A DNA stretch of 64,000 bases, taken from Dicyema japonicum. Taxonomy: Eukaryota; Dicyemida; Rhombozoa; Dicyemidae. The DNA is taken from assembly GCA_011109175.1 (NCBI GenBank), contig RDEW01000024.1:391005-455004 (forward strand). Reading direction: 5' to 3'. How positions within the stretch are numbered: the first letter of the stretch is position 1; each line of letters opens with the position of its first letter. Under the pieces are notes generated by a model. It saw only the letters and a list, made by a program, of their open reading frames with translations, searched no databases and was not told the origin of the DNA. The position numbers and the translations under genes were made by a program. Of the stretch, positions 59,226-64,000 are shown piece after piece.

Positions 59226-59399
59226 ATTAATTTTTGATTTCCCAGGAGTGCTTAAATAAATATCAGATAAAACAGGAAAGGGGAATTCAACTGTAAAACC
59301 AAGAAATTAATCCCAGAATTTGTGTAATTAAAACAACTATTACCAACTCATAAGAGTGATAAAATAAAATAAGTATTCTGAAATAATTATAAGTTTGCT

Positions 59400-59575
59400 G
59401 TCTGAAATAAAAATACACTATAAAACGATGTACATATCGATCAAAATGAGATATAAATCTACCAAAATATACAGGTCGAATGAGACACATATATCAAAAT
59501 GAACATACACAGACCGAAATTAGACAGATACTGGCTAAAATACGGAATACGTCTATCAAAATGAGAGGCAACTAA
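59400..59575. repeat. Degenerate short tandem repeat
   Basis: A motif close to ATATCAAAATGAGAC recurs about seven times, each with 2-5 changes, spaced about 18-25 bp (ATCGATCAAAATGAGATATA; TCTACCAAAATATACAGG; TATATCAAAATGAACATAC; GTCTATCAAAATGAGAGGC). It is an old tandem array; no gene. Confidence 0.5.
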
Positions 59576-60054
59576 ATAATTTCTTGAGTGTATGTAAATT
59601 AGCCCCATTCTATGTCGAGTACTCAAATTTTGTTAGAAAAATAATTTTATATTGTTAATCTGATATTTTATAATTTTCTAAATGGCCATAAATCAGGTAC
59701 TCCGTTTTGCTAAAATTACTTAGGGAGAATTTTAATTTTTGAAAGTCATAATCGCAACACATGTTCCAGATTTGAGAATCTTTGTCTGACCTATAAGATA
59801 AAATTTTAAATAAAACTGATAAATCTAAACTTGTCCCTTAAAAAATATGCAATTTCTAGATTGTGGTTGCAGATGAACGGAAATTGAGTTGATGGCAAAT
59901 AGTTTCCTAAAAGATGGTGGATTTCTATTTCATCAAAACCTCCGTGACACTAAATCCCAATAATTTACTTCATTTTTGTCGTTTGTAGTAATTTCAAAAC
60001 AGATAAAATGATTTCCAGTGAATTTCAGTGTCGTTACCAATAATCGCCATCACA

Positions 60055-60362
60055 ATAATAATAAAATAATATTTGCACTTTCCGAGGAGCCATATCAGTT
60101 ATTGGTGCCCTCAGGCAGAACACACACTTTATTTTAAGCAAAGAACAGTTATATTTGCTAATCGAGGGAGGATCAAGGAATGCTCTTCACTTCTTTGTTT
60201 TTTTGGGTGTATTTCCTTTATAGACGATCCGGTTCCGCAGTGAAGTTCACTGATGACGGCGTCACTCGTCAACCCAAAGCATATTGATATGTGGAACCTT
60301 CAACCGAATTGTGCAGTATCAGGATTCTAACTAGGCCTCTTGCCCGGCAACCGCCACCATAA
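60055..60362 (-). mobile_element. SINE, second subfamily, minus orientation
   Basis: Same layout as 22,670-22,995: 3' end ATATGGCTCCTCGGAAAGTG with an ATTATTTTATTATTAT tail at 60,055-60,075, AAAGTGTGTGTTCTGCC, GTCTATAAAGG, TGACGAGTGACGCCGTCATC and a decayed tRNA-like head ending near 60,360. Confidence 0.8.
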
Positions 60363-60564
60363 TTCCTTTAAAATAGCTTTCGCTTGAGTACAAGTGATTT
60401 GGGAAGTCTGGAATACAAGAAAGACATATTCGCTAAAATCCTAAATTCGGAGAACAAGTGTAGAGGCTAATAGTTGGGATTTAAACCCAGGACCTTAGGA
60501 TTATAAGACTTACTACCTAACCTGACTTTGAATGTATTAACTCTGTACCCCAAATATAATATGA

Positions 60565-63202
60565 TTAAGCAGTTAACATGTTTTTCAATTTCCTATGAAA
60601 TTCCTTCCTCTCTGTAGCATCCAATTCACTCAAATCTGACCTTACTATCAAGTCGTGCATATCTTTATACAAAAAGTATGGGAAGAGTCCCCCGCTTTCC
60701 ATCACAGACGACAGGATATCCTACAATGAGGTCCACAGTCAACCGATTCTTTTATCAGGAGCATCGAATAGTATTTCTTGGATCTCTCCAGTCCCTCAGA
60801 GTGTCTTCTGAGTACACTATAAAACAGCTGTTGAAGGGCCAAGATATTCCTCTGCATCTTTGTGACCCCATTACTGTTTATCCTCACCATATACGAACTT
60901 CCCCTGATCAACAAGTAAGCCACAACGTCGTCCAGGTCCTCGAAAAAGTGCCTAAACGTCTCTCCATCCAAAAATAGCTGTTCAAATTCATCATTAACCA
61001 TCAGCACGTGGTCAGCAAGGTTTAAGATGTTCAAATCGATCCCCATTTCATCTGTCAGACAGTCGTACAGAGACTTGGGTTTCCAAACAAGACAACCTGC
61101 TTAGCCAAAGACGCCAGAGGCCTCATAACACACAGACGGAGGTGAAACCTCACAATCTCGCAGCATTGAACCCCAAAAGCAATCTCTTCGTTGATGAATG
61201 CCTCAAATCCTGTCTTTAAGGAGGGATCGAGACCATACTAAGCCTTATTGGAAAGAGAACCTCTACTCTGGATAAAAAATCCTGAATCATCCCAGAGAGC
61301 CATTTCTGAGAGATTAAACCCACATGATACCGAACTGAATGACATTGAGGCGAGGAATCGGGTGATTTTGCTGTCTATTAGGGGGGTCGTGTCTGACTTG
61401 AGCAGATAATCCAGTTCTTCTAGGTTTAAGTGTGAGAAGAATCCACGTGATTTATTGGATTGGGCGGAGGAAGACTCACAACTATCCTCGAGAATCGAAC
61501 ATTCTGATTTGAACAAATTTCTACTTTTTACGCAAATTTGACAGTTTTTTTGGAAGATTTGTAACAATTTCAGCAACAAATCGGCTAGTTTTCCTACGTG
61601 ACTCTCCAAATGAATCAAGCAGTCTTCAACTTTCTGAATAATATTAAAGACACAGAGCACGTGCTCGAAATTAGAGAGCAAGGTACAGATTGTAGCAGAT
61701 ATTTGGGCAGTTTGTTGACATTCTGCACCTTTTTGTCCACCAAAACAGAAAGAACAGATATATCCCGGCTATACGAGACCACATGGGCCAGTAGTTCCTC
61801 GTAGAAGGACTTGATGAAGACCTCTTCCACAAAGGTGTACAATAACGACTCACAGAACTTGAAGTCCGTCTCAAAATATTTCTTGAGGACTTGGAGGACG
61901 GCTACAATCACCATAATCACCACCAATAACGTTGCCCGCCTGTGGCTTACAGACCAGTCTCAGTCTCCCGGATTCCGTGACGGCCTGATCTTCAACATAG
62001 AGAGCTCCGGCCAGGAGGTTTCCTTTACTGGAGTGGACAAAAGAGTTCTCGTCAATTATGTGCTCCAAGTCAGAGAAAAGAGCCTTGTCGGGCTGCAGGT
62101 ACATCAGAAGGATGTCTTGTAGCTAGGTATCTTAAAACATGACTGACCACGGTGGTTACGGTATTCCACACATGGCTGGACTCGTAGATTACAAGTTCAC
62201 TCTTGGGGTCAGCCACGCAACCAACAAAAGACAAGAAAAAGTTGTGGGAGTAACCAACGGAAGTGAAATTCTTTGTAAGACGATCGAAGAAGGTTGAGAG
62301 AGTCTGCTGTTCTTCCGTGACAGAATTTGTGACCCTTTCCGCGATGGAGTACAGGTTCTCGACAATTCGAGTCCTCAAATCCTACTGTGAAAGGTCAAGG
62401 CTTACATAAAGGAGATCTGGCAGTCTTCCAAGCATGTTGACGGCGGAAATCAGGGATCCCAGAGCCCAGTAGTCAGGATCCACCTTGATGTCTCTGGAAG
62501 AGGCAGACTTGATATTCTCAACCAGAACAGGAATATCCACGTGGTATAATGATGGACAAACGAGGTAGATGATATTGTTTAACTGGGCCACTACTTCCTC
62601 GTATATTCGCTACCATTTTAAGGTCAACTACCTGTTCTAAGGCTCCAATCTCCGTTTTGAGGGTGCTCAACGAAGTCAGAGTAGCCAGCTCATTGTCCAG
62701 ACAGTTTTCTAAGTTTTAAAATCGGAGTACCAGCGTTTACCAAAGTAGAGCATGCGAGAACGAACTTTTCCTCTTCGAGATATTTTCGGGCCATGGTGGG
62801 GGCGTTCTTGACTTTGGTTCTACGCTATAGACCCACCATTACAGCATATCGATGTAGTTGGCAATCTCTGTCTGCTCCAATTGGTCGTTCCACAGCTTCT
62901 TGAGATCGTTCCGTTTGCAATTCACCAGATTCTTGCAGGACTGTAGATTAGCTCGGATTGAGCTGATTTTTTGGCGGGAAACTTGGTTGAAATAGAATTT
63001 TACTTTTAAATTTCTCATTTACATCGAAAGTACTCACGAATAAATACTTGAGGTAATCCTCAGAGCCTGTTTGTTAGAATTAGGGGAAACCGGTTATTAA
63101 TGAGTTTAATCGTTGATTTGAGGCGTTGAATTTATCGTGAAGTTCTTCCAGTTTAAGTGATATTTTTCCATGAGCATTAGTGTTTGTTACGTCGTTAACC
63201 AT
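60565..63202 (-). CDS. EXOC4: Exocyst complex subunit Sec8 homologue (about 773 aa, 12 micro-introns)
   Basis: ATG at 63,200-63,202, stop TAA at 60,565-60,567. GT-AG introns: 63,067-63,090 (24 nt), 63,003-63,033 (31), 62,820-62,842 (23), 62,709-62,730 (22), 62,610-62,631 (22), 62,382-62,405 (24), 62,116-62,143 (28; a 16-nt option also fits), 61,902-61,923 (22), 61,664-61,686 (23), 61,074-61,096 (23), 60,721-60,743 (23). A 51-nt one at 61,210-61,260 is needed to skip an in-frame TAG at 61,238. The N-terminal part (LQSCKNLVNCKRNDLKKLW, then CSTLVNAENCLDNEL) is diagnostic for Sec8. Later RLVCKPQAGNVI, LLQSHVLCVFNIIQKVEDCL and NILALQQLFYSVL align in order with the animal protein, which is about 970 aa, so this one is shortened. 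Sec8 is a core rod of the exocyst, tethering secretory vesicles at the plasma membrane. Confidence 0.9.
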
Positions 63203-63209
63203 TATGGAT

Positions 63210-63480
63210 TTGAATTTATTTGAGTTTATAAATACTTTTAAAATTTAATTTTAATTATTTAATATTATACGATATTTTAATAAATAAATTTATTATTTAG
63301 ATAAAGCGGCATTTTTGGTATTCATAATTATTTATTACGTTTCTTCTCCAACGAATGGATGGAAGATACCGGCGAATGTGCAAAATACTTAAGAATTCCA
63401 ATTTCTTTTGGACCAGGTTCACTTATGTGTAAAAAATTACTATTATTAAAGCAACACACGTGAACCTATACCCGTGAGGC
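63210..63480. other. Upstream region of the Sec8 gene
   Basis: A/T-rich for about 130 bp before the ATG, then mixed sequence. It would hold the minus-strand promoter; no defined element is visible. Confidence 0.35.
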
Positions 63481-64000
63481 GTTAGAAACAATCAAACTAA
63501 GTAAGCGGTTCCACCTTTCACAGTTGTGTGCAACCTTTTCAAGTCGCCAAATGTTCTCCACATTCTATTTTTTGACGTACTTGAAATCGGCATCAATTAT
63601 CCCAGGAAGTGTGACTCGTATATGTCACAGAAACGATCCCAGTCTCAACGAAGTACTCTTCCGTTGCTATATTACCTGGGATATTCATTTCCAATCTCAA
63701 TATATGTCGGAAGAGCCCCATCTAAAATCAGTGATCTTGAGACTCAAAGGACCATTGGAATACACATTATATAAAGCATTCTTGTTTATTTTATTTTGTC
63801 AATTTAATTCTAACAATTTCCTTATTAGTCAACGATGAAAAGACTCTACCCGACTTTCTCAGCCTTGGGCATTGCCCACGTTGACAAATTATATAATAGG
63901 ACTGTTTAACAACGGCGCTGATAGCCTTAGCTGGATTATTTATTTGATCTCCTTCTGTCAATCCAGTTCTTTTTACTTTGTTTACTATAGTTTGCCAAAT
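63480..64000 (-). mobile_element. LINE-R-like C-terminal fragment, minus strand
   Basis: The minus strand reads LFRHILRLEMNIPGNIATEE near 63,650-63,715, a break, then RVTLPGIIDADFKYVKK and LEKVAHNCERWNRLLSLIVS. This follows the 'LFGHILRM...N.AMEDYF...R.R.TLP..L..D...V.K' order of LINE-R C termini. At the window edge, IVNKVKRTGLTEGDQINNPA and CPRLRKSGRV are open but unassigned. Confidence 0.55.

Overview
The window is AT-rich DNA from an animal-like eukaryote. It holds a few host genes in a dense, nested bed of decayed transposons. The decisive clue is that the host genes are interrupted by GT-AG introns of only about 22-26 nt. Removing them restores long, family-consistent proteins: Sec8/EXOC4, a HIPK-like kinase, two AGC-type kinases, a retroviral-type integrase, and several small membrane proteins. 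HIPK and the other genes point to a metazoan. Introns this short in an animal are what has been reported for dicyemid mesozoans, parasites of cephalopod kidneys. A dicyemid or a relative is therefore my best guess; it is an inference and not proven.

Layout. 0-10.6 kb: hAT, non-LTR (LINE), SINE and pogo/Tigger remnants plus a 54-bp minisatellite. 10.8-11.9 kb: AGC kinase paralogue 1, minus strand, two single-base indels. 12.2-15 kb: Jockey-like LINE remnants. 15.1-17.9 kb: two directly repeated units, each with a previously hidden 79- or 80-residue type I membrane protein gene, separated by LINE fragments. 17.9-20.7 kb: more LINE debris. 20.9-22.0 kb: AGC kinase paralogue 2, open throughout but altered at three catalytic motifs (a predicted pseudokinase). 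22-31 kb: retroposon tails, SINEs and an unexplained very AT-rich block with minus-strand coding-like pieces. 31.4-35.4 kb: a hAT element with an exact 8-bp target duplication, carrying a nearly full-length RTE-like LINE inside it. 37.0-37.6 kb: a small membrane-anchored coiled-coil gene. 39.1-41.9 kb: a second Tigger element holding SINE and LINE insertions. 43.8-45.3 kb: a stand-alone integrase gene with micro-introns. 46.2-47.7 kb: HIPK-like kinase. 48-52 kb: RTE-like LINE remnants. 52.5-53.2 kb: intronless orphan gene. 53-60.4 kb: LINE and SINE debris plus a LanC-like pseudogene. 60.6-63.2 kb: Sec8/EXOC4. 63.5-64 kb: LINE debris.

Three non-LTR lineages recur. 'LINE-R' is RTE-like with an APE endonuclease and a TAA-repeat tail. 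'LINE-J' is Jockey/I-like with a CCHC ORF1. 'LINE-C' is known here only from a conserved C-terminal region. A tRNA-derived SINE shares the 3' end of LINE-R and was probably mobilised by it. The most interesting item is the membrane-protein pair at 15.36-17.75 kb. Promoter, signal peptide, both micro-introns and cytoplasmic tail are nearly identical between copies, while the extracellular and transmembrane parts have diverged.
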